Shown here piece by piece: positions 9,181-17,547 of a stretch of DNA of 64,000 nucleotides. The translations under genes were made by a program, and so were the position numbers. The DNA is from Natronolimnobius sp. AArcel1 (GTDB lineage Archaea > Halobacteriota > Halobacteria > Halobacteriales > Natrialbaceae). The notes under the pieces were generated by a model. That model was not told the origin of the DNA and ran no database searches. It was given only the letters and a program-made list of their open reading frames with translations. The DNA lies in NCBI RefSeq assembly GCF_011043775.1, contig NZ_JAAKXY010000004.1, forward strand, positions 372,001 through 436,000, in the 5' to 3' direction. Numbering within the stretch: position 1 is the stretch's first letter; each line of letters starts with the position of its first letter.

Positions 9181-10281
9181 CTACTCCGTGGCAGTATCTG
9201 CGAGGACGTCATCTGCGCCCTCGATCAACCCCGGCTTCCGCTCCGGCGTCGCAATCCAAGCAATATACTGGAGACTGCGCTTATGTGCGTCCGGCGTGAG
9301 CACGGAGCGCGCCTCGAGGTCGTCAGCCTCGAGTTCCTCGTGAGAGTCGCTGAATCCCTGCAGGAGCGAGAGGAGGTATGTCTCGACACCCGGCGAGATC
9401 CACTCGACCGACTGGTAGTACGAAATCGTCCGCGCCGCGTCCTCAAAGCCCGCCGTATCGACGAGATAGCGCACCCACTCAAGGGTCGCAATCTCCGCGT
9501 CGGGCCGGGACGGATGGCGAACCAGATACGGCGGCTCGCCAATCTCACCGTTCTCGCCGAGTTCGACCGCAGGGCCTGACTCTTCCTCGAGTGAGTCCGC
9601 CTCGACAGCGTGAGCATCCGGGTCCGCCTCCGCCTCGAGCGGCTCCTCGAAGTCGTCGGCCGCCTCTGTGTCCTCGAACGGATCGTCGTCTTCAGCGTCA
9701 GCGTCGTCTTCCAGGTCGTCCTCGAATTCGTCGTCGAGTGGTTCGTCTTCCAGCTCGTCTTCGAACGGGTCTGCATCGTCGTCGACCGCATCGAACTCGT
9801 CGTCGAAGTCGTCGGCCGACTCGTCCAAGTCCTCGAGGTCGTCATCAAGGAAGTCCTCAGCCTCGGAGTTCATGATGTCGTCGTCGATATCGTCCTCGGG
9901 GTTGTCACCGCCGAAAACGCCACCCTCGGTTGCGGTCTCGAAGGCGTTGCCAATCTCTTGATCGCCGACAAAGGGGTTGATCCCCTGCGTGACGATTTCG
10001 TACATATCGACGAGGCGGTCGACGTTTCGCTCGACGGTTTGAATCGAGTCGCTGATTTTCTCGTTTTCCCCGCGGACGGTTTCGACTTTGCCTGAAAGGG
10101 AGTCGATCTCTTTTTCGACTTCGTCGAGACGATAGGAGAGTTCATCCTCGTCGTCGTCGCCGTCGTCATCATCGGCGAAGATTGCATCGTCGCCCATCAG
10201 CCCATCCTCTGCACCACCTAGAAGGTCGTCGCCGCTGTCGTCCGGTTCGGTGCCGTCGTCGCCGTCGAGTAGTCCGCTCAT
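9181..10281 (-). CDS. ArlCE/ArlD-type archaellum cytosolic protein (shorter paralogue)
   Basis: The 366-residue acidic protein has the same architecture as the 792-residue protein of the locus. It has a coiled coil at about 47-105 (ENEKISDSIQTVERNVDRL, VTQGINPFV), an Asp/Glu-rich linker of about 120 residues, and a C-terminal FlaD/E domain (about 247-350, with YLVRHPSRPDAEIATLEWVRYLV). The start at MSGLLDGDDG (10281) avoids overlap with arlG, ending 22 bases upstream. The role inferred from the family is cytosolic ring assembly and coupling to the Che proteins. It sits between arlG and arlJ, not upstream of arlF as in Haloferax or Halobacterium. Confidence 0.9.
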   Translation of the reverse strand: MSGLLDGDDGTEPDDSGDDLLGGAEDGLMGDDAIFADDDDGDDDEDELSYRLDEVEKEIDSLSGKVETVRGENEKISDSIQTVERNVDRLVDMYEIVTQGINPFVGDQEIGNAFETATEGGVFGGDNPEDDIDDDIMNSEAEDFLDDDLEDLDESADDFDDEFDAVDDDADPFEDELEDEPLDDEFEDDLEDDADAEDDDPFEDTEAADDFEEPLEAEADPDAHAVEADSLEEESGPAVELGENGEIGEPPYLVRHPSRPDAEIATLEWVRYLVDTAGFEDAARTISYYQSVEWISPGVETYLLSLLQGFSDSHEELEADDLEARSVLTPDAHKRSLQYIAWIATPERKPGLIEGADDVLADTATE

Positions 10282-10303
10282 TGTGTGCTCACCTTGTCTC
10301 CGT

Positions 10304-10804
10304 TCAGTCGTCGCTTCCAGCGTAGAACGCGACGCTGTCTTCGTTGTCCTTGACAATCGCCGTCACTTCTGTATCGCCCGTCAGTGACTCGTCCTCCTCG
10401 ACGAGATTCGCTTCCTCGAGATCGATTGTCGCTTCGATGACGCCACCGGGTCGCCACGAAGACGCCTCGACATCGACGCGCTCGACTGTGGTCGCATCGC
10501 TCGAGACGTAGCGTCCATCAAGCAGCAAGTCGATCGTGGAGGTATCCGCCTCGAGACTCGAGGAGCCGACGTTTTTCACCAGAATAGTCACGTTGTTCTC
10601 CTCCTCGTCGTAGATCGATCCGGGGTGGCGCTCGTCGCTCGCAACCGCAATGTCAGTCTCGATCTCCTCGGCGACGTTCGAGCCACTGGTCTCGATCGCA
10701 TTGCTGAGGTTATCCACCTCGAGAACGACCGTGCCAGCGATACCAGCCGCGACGATCATGCTCGCGACGAACAGGATGATATGGGAAGCCGGGACGCTTG
10801 CCAT
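10304..10804 (-). CDS. arlG: Archaellum stator protein ArlG (FlaG)
   Basis: The 166-residue protein has an N-terminal archaellin-like hydrophobic helix (HIILFVASMIVAAGIAGTVV) and a C-terminal beta-sandwich domain. ArlG forms a pseudoperiplasmic filament capped by ArlF that anchors the motor to the S-layer. The start ATG at 10804 lies immediately next to the arlF stop codon, so the two are translationally coupled. Length is typical. Confidence 0.93.
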   Translation of the reverse strand: MASVPASHIILFVASMIVAAGIAGTVVLEVDNLSNAIETSGSNVAEEIETDIAVASDERHPGSIYDEEENNVTILVKNVGSSSLEADTSTIDLLLDGRYVSSDATTVERVDVEASSWRPGGVIEATIDLEEANLVEEDESLTGDTEVTAIVKDNEDSVAFYAGSDD

Positions 10805-11350
10805 CTAGTCGCCCTCCACGTCGCTCTCGAGTTGCTCGATTGCGGCCGATTCCGTGATGGCGGTCTCGGTGACGATCTTTACGTCCGCTATGTCGTCTGG
10901 GTCCGTCTCATCGTCCGTGACCGCAGCGTCAATCTGGTCGCCGTCGACATCGAACTCGAGAACCGTTCCGGGCGACCAGAGAGTTGAATCCGGTCGCTCG
11001 TCCTCGCCGTCATCAGCAATGACGGTCGTCTCGAGGTCTTCGTGTGGGATGAAGACGCCGTCGATCAGAAGGTCAGTGGTACTAACGTCGAGGGAGTTGG
11101 TGCCATCGTTTGTGACGGTGACAGTGAGGTCACCGTTTTCGTCGTCCTCGCTATCTGTCTCGTAGGGGTCCTGCTCGGCGCTCGTCACGTTGATTGCCGT
11201 ATTCGCCTGATCGCGGGTCTGGTCGGCCTGGGCGGCGAAGGCATCGCCAGTATCCGAGCCGGTGGCGAACACCGTCGGAAAGATGACGCTGGCCGCGATG
11301 AGAAACGCGATGAGCATGACGGCAGCGGCGGCGCTCGTACTAAACCCCAT
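10805..11350 (-). CDS. arlF: Archaellum stator protein ArlF (FlaF)
   Basis: The start at MGFSTSAAAAVMLIAFLIAA (11350) gives 181 residues and the normal ArlF N-terminus. A longer frame to 11572 encodes non-haloarchaeal-looking sequence and was rejected. After the N-terminal membrane helix the protein has an extracytoplasmic beta-sandwich (about 50-170), which in other archaea binds the S-layer. It is the first gene of the arlF-arlG-arlCE-like-arlJ block. The right end of the tnpB element is only about 190 bases upstream, so the insertion may have changed the promoter of this block. Confidence 0.93.
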   Translation of the reverse strand: MGFSTSAAAAVMLIAFLIAASVIFPTVFATGSDTGDAFAAQADQTRDQANTAINVTSAEQDPYETDSEDDENGDLTVTVTNDGTNSLDVSTTDLLIDGVFIPHEDLETTVIADDGEDERPDSTLWSPGTVLEFDVDGDQIDAAVTDDETDPDDIADVKIVTETAITESAAIEQLESDVEGD

Positions 11351-11544
11351 TCCGTTATTCGGGTGAGAGGAAAGCCACATGCAAAAACGCTCTGGCCAGT
11401 TGACTGTCACCGACGGCGACCTGTTTTGGGTTCGTAACCAAGTGCTCGAGCGGTCGTTCTGTGGGTTTGAATCCCGCACTGTCGAACTCATCCGGTCGGT
11501 GATTCTGGCCGATGAGTGGCGACGAGTGACTCGATTGACTTCCA

Positions 11545-11564
11545 CCTCCGCCTGAAGGCGGAGG
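11545..11564. other. Right-end hairpin of the IS element (end of predicted omega RNA)
   Basis: A perfect 8-bp stem reads cctccgcctgaaggcggagg on the plus strand. In IS200/IS605 elements this end is bound by the single-strand transposase and closes the 3' part of the guide (omega/re) RNA. On the minus strand the guide would begin just downstream, at about 11540 and lower. Confidence 0.75.
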
Positions 11565-11597
11565 AATCCCACGGAACCGCACCGCTGAGTTGGGATA

Positions 11598-12920
11598 TTA
11601 AGGTTTGCAGTCTACCACCTCTGCCCGAGGTTGGAATCCTCGGGTGAGGTCATGAAGGTAGACTGAAGGCTGAGCCAACCAGCCGGTACTCCTATCCTCG
11701 TCCAAACTGGCCGAAGACTCGGAGTTACTTTCGTTGTTGGTGTCGAGGCGGATGTTCTCCGCCCCATTCACGTCAGCGTTGAACGCCGCATCGCACTCCT
11801 CACACACGTACAAGCCGCGTTCAACACGTTGACTATCGTCTTCTCTACCGCACACGCAACACGTCTTGCTCGTGTTTCGCTCTGAAACTTCTACGACTTC
11901 GATGCCCTTAACCTTCGCTTTGTACGTGAGAATCGACGTGAAGCGGTCAAACGCCCACCCGTGTAAGTCAAGGTTCCCGTGCTTCCCCCAGTTCTTCGAC
12001 TCGCCATTCTCGTCCTCGCGGACACCAGCGAGTTTCCCGATGTTGATGCGCCCCACACCGTTTTCGATACATCGCTGGACGATGTGTTTAGCGAGGCTGT
12101 GGAAGAAGTGGGTTCGACGCTCCGACCACTTCGCGTGGAGACGAGTGGCCTCAGAACCTCCTGAATCGTCGCACTTGGCAATCTCTTTCGGGAAGTAGTA
12201 CCCATCTTGTTTCAGACGGTTGCCGGGGTACAGGTCGGCCTGTTCGGTACTGTACGCGACCGCCGCGAAGTTGCAGATACCGAGGTCGATGCCCGCTGTC
12301 TCGGTGCCGGGTGCGGTGGGCGTCTCGATTTCGTATTTACAGACGAGGTGGAGTTCCCACCGCTGTTTCGCCTTGTCGTAGACGGCGCGGACTTGTTGCA
12401 GGTTCTCGACGGTGACGCCGGGGCGAGTCTCGTACTCAACGAGGATGTATTCCCACGCTTTCGGGTGTTCCTTGTGATTCGCACCCTTTGAGAGTCGGAC
12501 ACGGTTGTTTTTGGCGTTGTGTTTGATGCCGTTCTGTTTCCACGTCAGCGTACTGCGTGGGTGTTCTTCGTGGACGCGGTTGCCGTTGTCGTCGTAGTAG
12601 TTTTTCTTGCGGTAGCCGGGCGGATTCGCTCGACTGTCGGATTTCCTCTTTTCGTACCACGAGTTGAAGGATTCAGCGAGTTCCTCCAGAACGCGCTGAC
12701 TGGACTGACTGTGCAGTCCCTTGTATTTGGGGTGAGTCTTCAACTCGTCTTTGAGGTCGCCGTGGTCGGGAATCACGCCCGTTTCCTCCCAGACTTCTCG
12801 GGAGTGGTAGTTGGCGACGTTCCAGAGTTTGCTGGCGCTCCACCCGTGCCGGTCGAGCGAGTCCTCTACCTGACCGTGGTTGAGGATTTTCGCCCGATGG
12901 GTTCGGTGGACTTCCAGCAT
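11598..12920 (-). CDS. tnpB: TnpB RNA-guided nuclease-family protein of the IS1341-type element
   Basis: This is an OrfB/TnpB protein of 440 residues from the ATG at 12920 (MLEVHRTHRAKILN). A GTG seven codons upstream is possible. TnpB proteins are Cas12-like nucleases guided by RNA from the element's right end. Numbering from 12920, RuvC-I is GIDLG (Asp212) and RuvC-III is NADVNGAEN (Asp383), with a zinc ribbon between them (CCVCG and CEEC). At RuvC-II the expected Glu is Gly295 in INIGKLAGVRED, with Glu302 seven residues later. The same shift is my recollection of other haloarchaeal copies (IGDLSGIRED). Whether this enzyme cuts is therefore open. The C-terminus GFQPRAEVVDCKP is typical of intact haloarchaeal copies. 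Confidence 0.92.
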   Translation of the reverse strand: MLEVHRTHRAKILNHGQVEDSLDRHGWSASKLWNVANYHSREVWEETGVIPDHGDLKDELKTHPKYKGLHSQSSQRVLEELAESFNSWYEKRKSDSRANPPGYRKKNYYDDNGNRVHEEHPRSTLTWKQNGIKHNAKNNRVRLSKGANHKEHPKAWEYILVEYETRPGVTVENLQQVRAVYDKAKQRWELHLVCKYEIETPTAPGTETAGIDLGICNFAAVAYSTEQADLYPGNRLKQDGYYFPKEIAKCDDSGGSEATRLHAKWSERRTHFFHSLAKHIVQRCIENGVGRINIGKLAGVREDENGESKNWGKHGNLDLHGWAFDRFTSILTYKAKVKGIEVVEVSERNTSKTCCVCGREDDSQRVERGLYVCEECDAAFNADVNGAENIRLDTNNESNSESSASLDEDRSTGWLAQPSVYLHDLTRGFQPRAEVVDCKP

Positions 12921-13036
12921 TCTGAACGTCTGTATAAGCACTTATACTCACTTCTCTTGTAAAGATTGGGTTTGAGAACGGTGGAATATCCAGCTGAGCT
13001 ATCGACGGTGGGTTGTGGAGGTGTTGTCGGATTCAT

Positions 13037-13056
13037 CCCGCGCCTAAAGGCGCGGG
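13037..13056. other. Left-end hairpin of the IS element
   Basis: A perfect 8-bp stem, cccgcgcctaaaggcgcggg, lies about 115 bases upstream of tnpB. Such sub-terminal hairpins mark the left end of IS200/IS605-type elements. A smaller inverted repeat (gtataag-ca-cttatac, 12932-12947) just before the tnpB start may hold its TATA box. Confidence 0.72.
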
Positions 13057-13233
13057 TATTCTCCTTGCGTTCGTATAAGGGTGAGTCAGAACGAACTCAG
13101 TTGTGGGGGTGTTAGTCAGGGAATGACACAAGCGTACAGCACGAATGCAGTCCTCGGAACGGTGGTTGGAATACGTACCCTCGAATCTGGGCCGGGACAA
13201 GACCGACCACTGTTGAGAAAATACTGTGGATTG

Positions 13234-13716
13234 TCAGGGTGGATTGCTCCCTGCGTTTAAGGGTGAAAGCGATTCGGCATGGTAGGCAACTCGCCACAGT
13301 TTGAGGACTGCCCGCGTAACCAGGTTCTCCGGTGATTGGGTAATACAAGAATCCTCAACCTCACTCGGGTCCGAGGATGCATTTGGCGGCGGGTGGTAAT
13401 GTTCGAGATCACGGACGTTGACGTACTCGTTGTTGTGTGGATGGGTCCCCCATCGAAGATTCACGTCACATGAATCTGTATAGTGAAACTTGTAATCATC
13501 TTGTGTCGTCCACTGGACGTCAATGCGCGCTGTGTCGGCTCCACAAAGACCATCATCGAACGTAACTTCGAGCGTACTTGGATTGAGATAGTCGTCTAAC
13601 TCTGCGGTCGCTAGCGGCTCATTGTCGGTGACCACCTCTCGAATGGCGAGAAGAGCAGACCGATCAATCGGACCTCGAAGCGAGTGGTCTTCCGTCGTCG
13701 TGTTGCGCCCTCCCAT
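13234..13716 (-). CDS. TumE-like (DUF6516-type) protein, candidate toxin partner
   Basis: The 160-residue protein contains a beta-strand and histidine pattern typical of TumE/DUF6516 proteins: ARIDVQWTTQDDYKFHY, then NLRWGTHPHNN, then HYHPPPNASSD, ending in a helix (LVTRAVLKLWRVAY). TumE is the proposed toxin of the TumE/TumA type systems, known mainly by family context. The start lies three bases after the stop of the upstream HTH gene, which is the usual spacing of a co-translated antitoxin-toxin pair. It ends about 170 bases before the IS left end and lacks CTCGAG hexamers. Toxicity is inference. Confidence 0.6.
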   Translation of the reverse strand: MGGRNTTTEDHSLRGPIDRSALLAIREVVTDNEPLATAELDDYLNPSTLEVTFDDGLCGADTARIDVQWTTQDDYKFHYTDSCDVNLRWGTHPHNNEYVNVRDLEHYHPPPNASSDPSEVEDSCITQSPENLVTRAVLKLWRVAYHAESLSPLNAGSNPP

Positions 13717-13719
13717 CTG

Positions 13720-14310
13720 TTACTGAGCGAGCGCGCTTCCGTTCAGTTGTGACTCCTCGCCGACGAACCGTTCAGCGTTGGCGATTGACAGCGCAGCGTT
13801 GGCGAACGCGAGGTTCCGACGCGTCGTCTGCCATTCTCGAATCGTTTCGGAGTCGAGATCGTCGTGGGTTGTGGCCGCCTCGGACAGGGTTTGATTCGTT
13901 CGATCAACGAGTAATTCCGCTGGTGATTCGACACCGTATTCGGCCTGAAAGTCGCTAATGCGCTCTCGCATTTCCGAAACGCGGGCGATCAACTCGTCCG
14001 TCGAGACGTGTTCTCGAATATCCGCCGCCTGCTCGACGACGAGTGACTCGGGTGACCGGCGGTAGGTCGTCCCACCGTTCTCACTGGTGTCGGTCGTGAC
14101 GAATCCGTCATCGGCGAGGACGGTGAGGTGTTTTCGTGCCGTCTTCGGCGACGTGCGTGCAGTATCGGCAACGGCATCCGCGGAAACCGGGGTGTAGGCG
14201 CGACTAATGACTTCCCGGACGCGCTCGTAGGGAGTCGTCCCGTCTTCCCACGCCGCACCAACCGCCTCGTTGACATCGTCAAATTCGTCGGGGGTAGTGG
14301 AACCAGTCAT
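13720..14310 (-). CDS. Winged-helix regulator (DUF7342-type), first gene of the HTH/TumE-like cassette
   Basis: The 196-residue product from ATG 14310 (MTGSTTPDEFDDVNE) has an N-terminal winged helix at about 25-85, with the recognition part SADAVADTARTSPKTARKHL and wing TDTSENGGTTY. A long helical C-terminal half follows. I associate it with the DUF7342 family of haloarchaeal HTH proteins. A longer frame upstream is poor in protein-like sequence and was rejected. It precedes the TumE-like gene by three bases and would act as antitoxin or autorepressor of the pair. An AT-rich stretch at about 14325-14350 (gtctttagtaacg) is the likely promoter region. Confidence 0.75.
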   Translation of the reverse strand: MTGSTTPDEFDDVNEAVGAAWEDGTTPYERVREVISRAYTPVSADAVADTARTSPKTARKHLTVLADDGFVTTDTSENGGTTYRRSPESLVVEQAADIREHVSTDELIARVSEMRERISDFQAEYGVESPAELLVDRTNQTLSEAATTHDDLDSETIREWQTTRRNLAFANAALSIANAERFVGEESQLNGSALAQ

Positions 14311-14537
14311 ACGCGCATTTCGCACTGAGGTAACATAGGTCTTTAGTAACGTAGTATGTTCCTTCAGAATATCCGCCACTTTCCCTCGCTTCGTCGCTTT
14401 CCACCACGGCAGAGACGATCTCCTATCCGTCAGTTCCAATGGGGCCGCGACTCGAGTGGTGGTCCTGCCAGTACATCGGTACAACAGTCTGTCCCAGACG
14501 GTACAACTCACCAAGAACTACAAAGAAACAACAGACG

Positions 14538-15104
14538 TCACAGACGCACACTCGAGCCTTCGTTCTCGAGCGTACTGGGGACGGTAATCGCCGTCGTGGT
14601 CTGGACGCCCTGGCCGGTCATAATCGTCACCGACGCGTCGTCATCGGCCTCGAGTGGCCGATCAACCGCGTCCTCGACGTCGATCGACAGCGTGGCGCGG
14701 TCGGAACCGCTCTCGAGGACCGTCCCGTCGTCGCCGTCGACGGTGATATCCTCGTCGTCGAGGACGAGATACGTCTGCCCGCCGGGGCCGACGTAGTTGA
14801 TCGTCGCCTCCTCGAGATCGATCGCGCTCGAGCCGGCGCCGGGGCCGACGGTGATCTCGAGGGTTGGGATTTCGTTGTCGTCCTCGATGGTCCCGACGGC
14901 GGTGTAGACGTCGAGCGAGTCGGAGACCTGCGCGGTGCTTTCGGCACCGGTGGCTTCAGCCTGTGTCTGTAAGGAACCGGCAACGCTGAGCAGCACGGCT
15001 GCTGCGATGGCCGCGACGAGTACCATCGCGACGAAGATAATCAGCGTGCCAATACCGACTTGCCCGCGGTCGCTGCGGGCGTCGTTTGAATCCGACTCTC
15101 TCAT
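14538..15104 (-). CDS. flaB: Archaellin-type protein, short divergent copy
   Basis: The 188-residue protein has the class III signal peptide and N-terminal helix shared by archaellins ([18 protein letters not shown]). The peptide before QVGIG would be removed by the prepilin/archaellin peptidase PibD/FlaK. It is about 130 residues shorter than its neighbours and its C-terminus (STLENEGSSVRL) differs from their [11 protein letters not shown]. The start is the ATG at 15104. A TTG one codon upstream is less likely. Only 44 bases separate it from the preceding archaellin gene and no repeated promoter precedes it, so the two are probably one transcript. It may be a minor or terminal filament subunit. 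Confidence 0.9.
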   Translation of the reverse strand: MRESDSNDARSDRGQVGIGTLIIFVAMVLVAAIAAAVLLSVAGSLQTQAEATGAESTAQVSDSLDVYTAVGTIEDDNEIPTLEITVGPGAGSSAIDLEEATINYVGPGGQTYLVLDDEDITVDGDDGTVLESGSDRATLSIDVEDAVDRPLEADDDASVTIMTGQGVQTTTAITVPSTLENEGSSVRL

Positions 15105-15148
15105 CAAGTATGTGTTTGCGTATTGAAAATATGGTCGACAGACCTAGA

Positions 15149-16090
15149 TTAGAGTGTGACTGCGGAGGACTCCGTCAGCGTCGACGGTGCCATCAGCAGT
15201 TCAACGGTCTGGGAGCCGTCAGCGGTCGTGATCAGGAACTCAGCGTTCTCACCGGACTGGATTGGTGAGAAGTCATCGTCACCTCGCAGTTCGAGATCGA
15301 TCACAAGCTGAGTGTCGGACTCGAGAACTGGGTCAAAGTCAGTGCTCGTGTCGTAGGTGTCACCATTCTCGAGTTCCTCGATATCGAGGTCATCAAGTTC
15401 CTCAACCGTACCGCGCTCGGTCTGGTCACCGACGAACTCGAAGGTGGCAGCGCTCAGGTCGACTGGGTCAGAGCCAGGTCCGAGCGAAACCATCAGTGAA
15501 GCAGATTCGACGTGGTGGTCAGTCTGGAGGGAGAGTACTTCCACATCCACACTGTCATCCTCTTCACCAACTAAATCAATGATAACTTCGTCATCAGAAT
15601 TTATATTTGCTTCAGTAACTTCGATCGTCGTTTCGAAGTCAAGATCATCATCGAGGTTAGTATTATCGCTACCATCGATTTCAATGGTCACTTCATTGTC
15701 ATCCTCACTCATATCGACATTATCAACGGTGTGTTCTGGATCCTCACTCGCATCAGTATCTGTACTTCCTGCTCCGTCAGGATACGTGATATCAACATCA
15801 GTTATCTCTTCACTGTGTTCATCTCCAACAATAATATCAAGGTCCCCTTCAAATGTTCCGTGATCATCAGGCTCTGCGACATCACCTGTTGCAGAGTCAA
15901 TCTGGACGACGTTCGAAACCTGTGCCGTACTCTCTTGACCCGTTGCTTCTGCCTGGGACTGGAGCAGTCCCGCTGTGTTGATCAGGACACCTGCCGCAAT
16001 CGCGGCGACAAGCACCATCGCAATGAACACGATGAGGGTACCGATACCCACCTGACCGCGCTCTTCGTCATCTGTTACTCGTTCAAACAT
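15149..16090 (-). CDS. flaB: Archaellin (major-type filament subunit)
   Basis: The 313-residue product starts at [18 protein letters not shown] (16090). A longer in-frame extension was rejected because the other copies start at the same motif. Residues 1-60 form the signal peptide and the hydrophobic filament-core helix. The C-terminal 110 residues (from [19 protein letters not shown]) are almost identical to the next two copies. The central part (about 65-200) is unrelated in detail, acidic, and of lower GC in DNA. It is preceded by a two-unit promoter repeat. Confidence 0.96.
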   Translation of the reverse strand: MFERVTDDEERGQVGIGTLIVFIAMVLVAAIAAGVLINTAGLLQSQAEATGQESTAQVSNVVQIDSATGDVAEPDDHGTFEGDLDIIVGDEHSEEITDVDITYPDGAGSTDTDASEDPEHTVDNVDMSEDDNEVTIEIDGSDNTNLDDDLDFETTIEVTEANINSDDEVIIDLVGEEDDSVDVEVLSLQTDHHVESASLMVSLGPGSDPVDLSAATFEFVGDQTERGTVEELDDLDIEELENGDTYDTSTDFDPVLESDTQLVIDLELRGDDDFSPIQSGENAEFLITTADGSQTVELLMAPSTLTESSAVTL

Positions 16091-16146
16091 GGTTTGTTGT
16101 GGTTTTGCGTCCGGAACACGCAGGTGACCCGATGGTCCCGCTGGTA

Positions 16147-16228
16147 GTTGCCGGAACGTATCAGCTACTTCCAACTAATCTGTATTAAGTCTGTTCGCCA
16201 TTTTTACACTATATAGGTCTTATTGCCG
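16147..16228 (-). promoter_or_regulatory. Promoter-like repeats upstream of the 16090 archaellin start
   Basis: On the plus strand, two units of the pattern TATA-like string, about 5-9 bases, then TTGCCG or TTCGCC occur at 16182-16199 and 16208-16228, a spacing of 29. Read in the transcription direction this is CGGCAA followed by a TATA-like box. A conserved block beginning gttgccggaacgtatca lies at 16146-16178, probably within the 5' leader. Further upstream DNA (16230-16376) is AT-rich without a clear unit. Confidence 0.65.
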
Positions 16229-16376
16229 ATATAGAAGGATGAATTATCGAATATAAGCAGCTATAGAGCGATCTGGGCGCCATAGCTACTAAAACTAGTG
16301 AAGATTCGATATATAATAAGAATCGATAGATCGGAGATATCCAGAAAGAAAGATTCTGAATCAGTTACTGCTGCGG

Positions 16377-17348
16377 TTAGAGCGTGACTGCGGACTGCTC
16401 CGTCAGCGTCGAGGGAGCCATCAGCAGTTCAACGGTCTGGGAACCGTCAGCGGTCGTGATCAGGAACTCAGCAGACTCACCCGAGTGGATAACGGAGAAG
16501 TCATCGTCGCCATCGTGGAGCGTCAACTCAATCTCGAGTTGGTTATCGGACTCAAGCACTGGGTCGAAGTCCGAAGACGTGTCGTAGGTATCGCCGTTCT
16601 CGAGTTCCGCAATGTCGAGGTCATCAAGTTCGTCGACAGTACCGCGCTCGGTCTCGTCACCGACGTACTCGAAGGTGGCTGCGCTCAGATCGACTGGGTC
16701 AGAGCCAGGACCGAGCGAAACCATTAGTGAGGCCTCAGTGACAACGTGTTCCTGAGCAGTTCCGTCACCACTACTAACGATTTCAGCACTTGCATCCTCG
16801 AAGCCTTCGTCAGTCGCGCCGTCACCTTCACCATCAATTTCGACAGTGATTACTCCATCTTCGACATCTTCACTTTCAATAGTAGATGTGGTGTCGTCAC
16901 CTGACTCCTCAGCTTCAACTTCTACATCGTAATCGTCGTCAGTAAGGTCCAGGTTAGTGAACGCATCAGTATCAATATCACTGAGATCTTCCCCTTCCTC
17001 TAGTTCAACCGTTTCGACAGAATCAGAACTATCGTGCAGTATAAGATCAAACTCAATCTGATCAAGATCATCATCACCATCCGCGACCTCAAACTCAAGG
17101 TCTACATTCTCGAGTGGGTCAATGTCAATCTCTTCTACATCCCCTGTTGCAGAATCAATTTGCACGACGTTGGAAACCTGTGCTGTACTCTCTTCACCCG
17201 TTGCCTCTGCCTGGGACTGGAGCAGCCCCGCCGTGTTGATCAGGACACCTGCCGCAATCGCGGCGACAAGAACCATCGCAATGAACACGATGAGGGTACC
17301 GATACCCACCTGACCGCGCTCTTCATCATCTGTAATTCGTTCAAACAT
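16377..17348 (-). CDS. flaB: Archaellin (major-type filament subunit)
   Basis: The 323-residue product starts at [18 protein letters not shown] (17348). N-terminal residues 1-60 and the C-terminal 110 residues match the neighbouring copy nearly exactly, including [20 protein letters not shown] and [13 protein letters not shown]. The centre (about 65-200) is a different acidic sequence rich in Asp, Glu and Thr. Cleavage after the RG of ERGQVGIG is expected. Its four-unit promoter array at 17441-17547 suggests independent transcription. Confidence 0.96.
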   Translation of the reverse strand: MFERITDDEERGQVGIGTLIVFIAMVLVAAIAAGVLINTAGLLQSQAEATGEESTAQVSNVVQIDSATGDVEEIDIDPLENVDLEFEVADGDDDLDQIEFDLILHDSSDSVETVELEEGEDLSDIDTDAFTNLDLTDDDYDVEVEAEESGDDTTSTIESEDVEDGVITVEIDGEGDGATDEGFEDASAEIVSSGDGTAQEHVVTEASLMVSLGPGSDPVDLSAATFEYVGDETERGTVDELDDLDIAELENGDTYDTSSDFDPVLESDNQLEIELTLHDGDDDFSVIHSGESAEFLITTADGSQTVELLMAPSTLTEQSAVTL

Positions 17349-17404
17349 GGTTTGTTGTGATTGCTGCGTCCGACACCTCCCCACGGCGTTGCGCGCGCTG
17401 GACA

Positions 17405-17547
17405 GTTGCCGGAACGTATCAACGCTTTCTAACTACCGTGTAATAAGGCTACTCGCCGTTCTGACACTATATAACTCTACTTGCCGAAAGGGATAGCACT
17501 TAAATCTGCTTGCCAGAATCTCTTCTTTCACTTAACCCTATTTGCCG
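17405..17547 (-). promoter_or_regulatory. Four-unit promoter-like repeat array upstream of the 17348 archaellin start
   Basis: TTGCCG-type hexamers on the plus strand begin at 17453 (tcgccg), 17481, 17510 (ttgcca) and 17542, spaced 28, 29 and 32. Each is preceded by an AT-rich TATA-like string: taataagg, ctatataact, cttaaatct and cttaaccct. In the direction of transcription, each unit is CGGCAA followed by a TATA-like element. The conserved leader block lies at 17405-17436. The second unit has the best TATA box (tatata). Confidence 0.7.

Larger units (their letters stand above)
11535..13062 (-). mobile_element. IS200/IS605-superfamily, IS1341-type (tnpB-only) element
   Basis: A single tnpB gene lies between two unlike GC-rich terminal hairpins at 13037-13056 (left end, upstream of the gene) and 11545-11564 (right end, downstream). 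There are no inverted terminal repeats, no target duplication and no tnpA, as expected for this group. Exact ends cannot be fixed without an empty site. The left boundary is probably near a TTAT at about 13073-13077 on the minus strand. The element lies upstream of arlF and downstream of the TumE-like gene. The region has no CTCGAG hexamers, unlike the flanking chromosome. Confidence 0.85.

Noticed and set aside
11455-11490. A tRNA T-arm-like string (gggtttgaatccc)
   Set aside because: No acceptor, D-arm or anticodon stem can be built around it. It is upstream DNA of arlF.
13061-13266. Similar strings ctccttgcgttcgtataaggg (near 13061) and ctccctgcgtttaaggg (near 13247), possibly remains of a second IS end
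   Set aside because: The second lies inside the 3' end of the TumE-like gene, has no hairpin, and its similarity is short. It is probably chance.
13112-13348. A 78-residue Cys-containing frame next to the IS
   Set aside because: It overlaps the end of the TumE-like gene in another frame and has no acidic bias.
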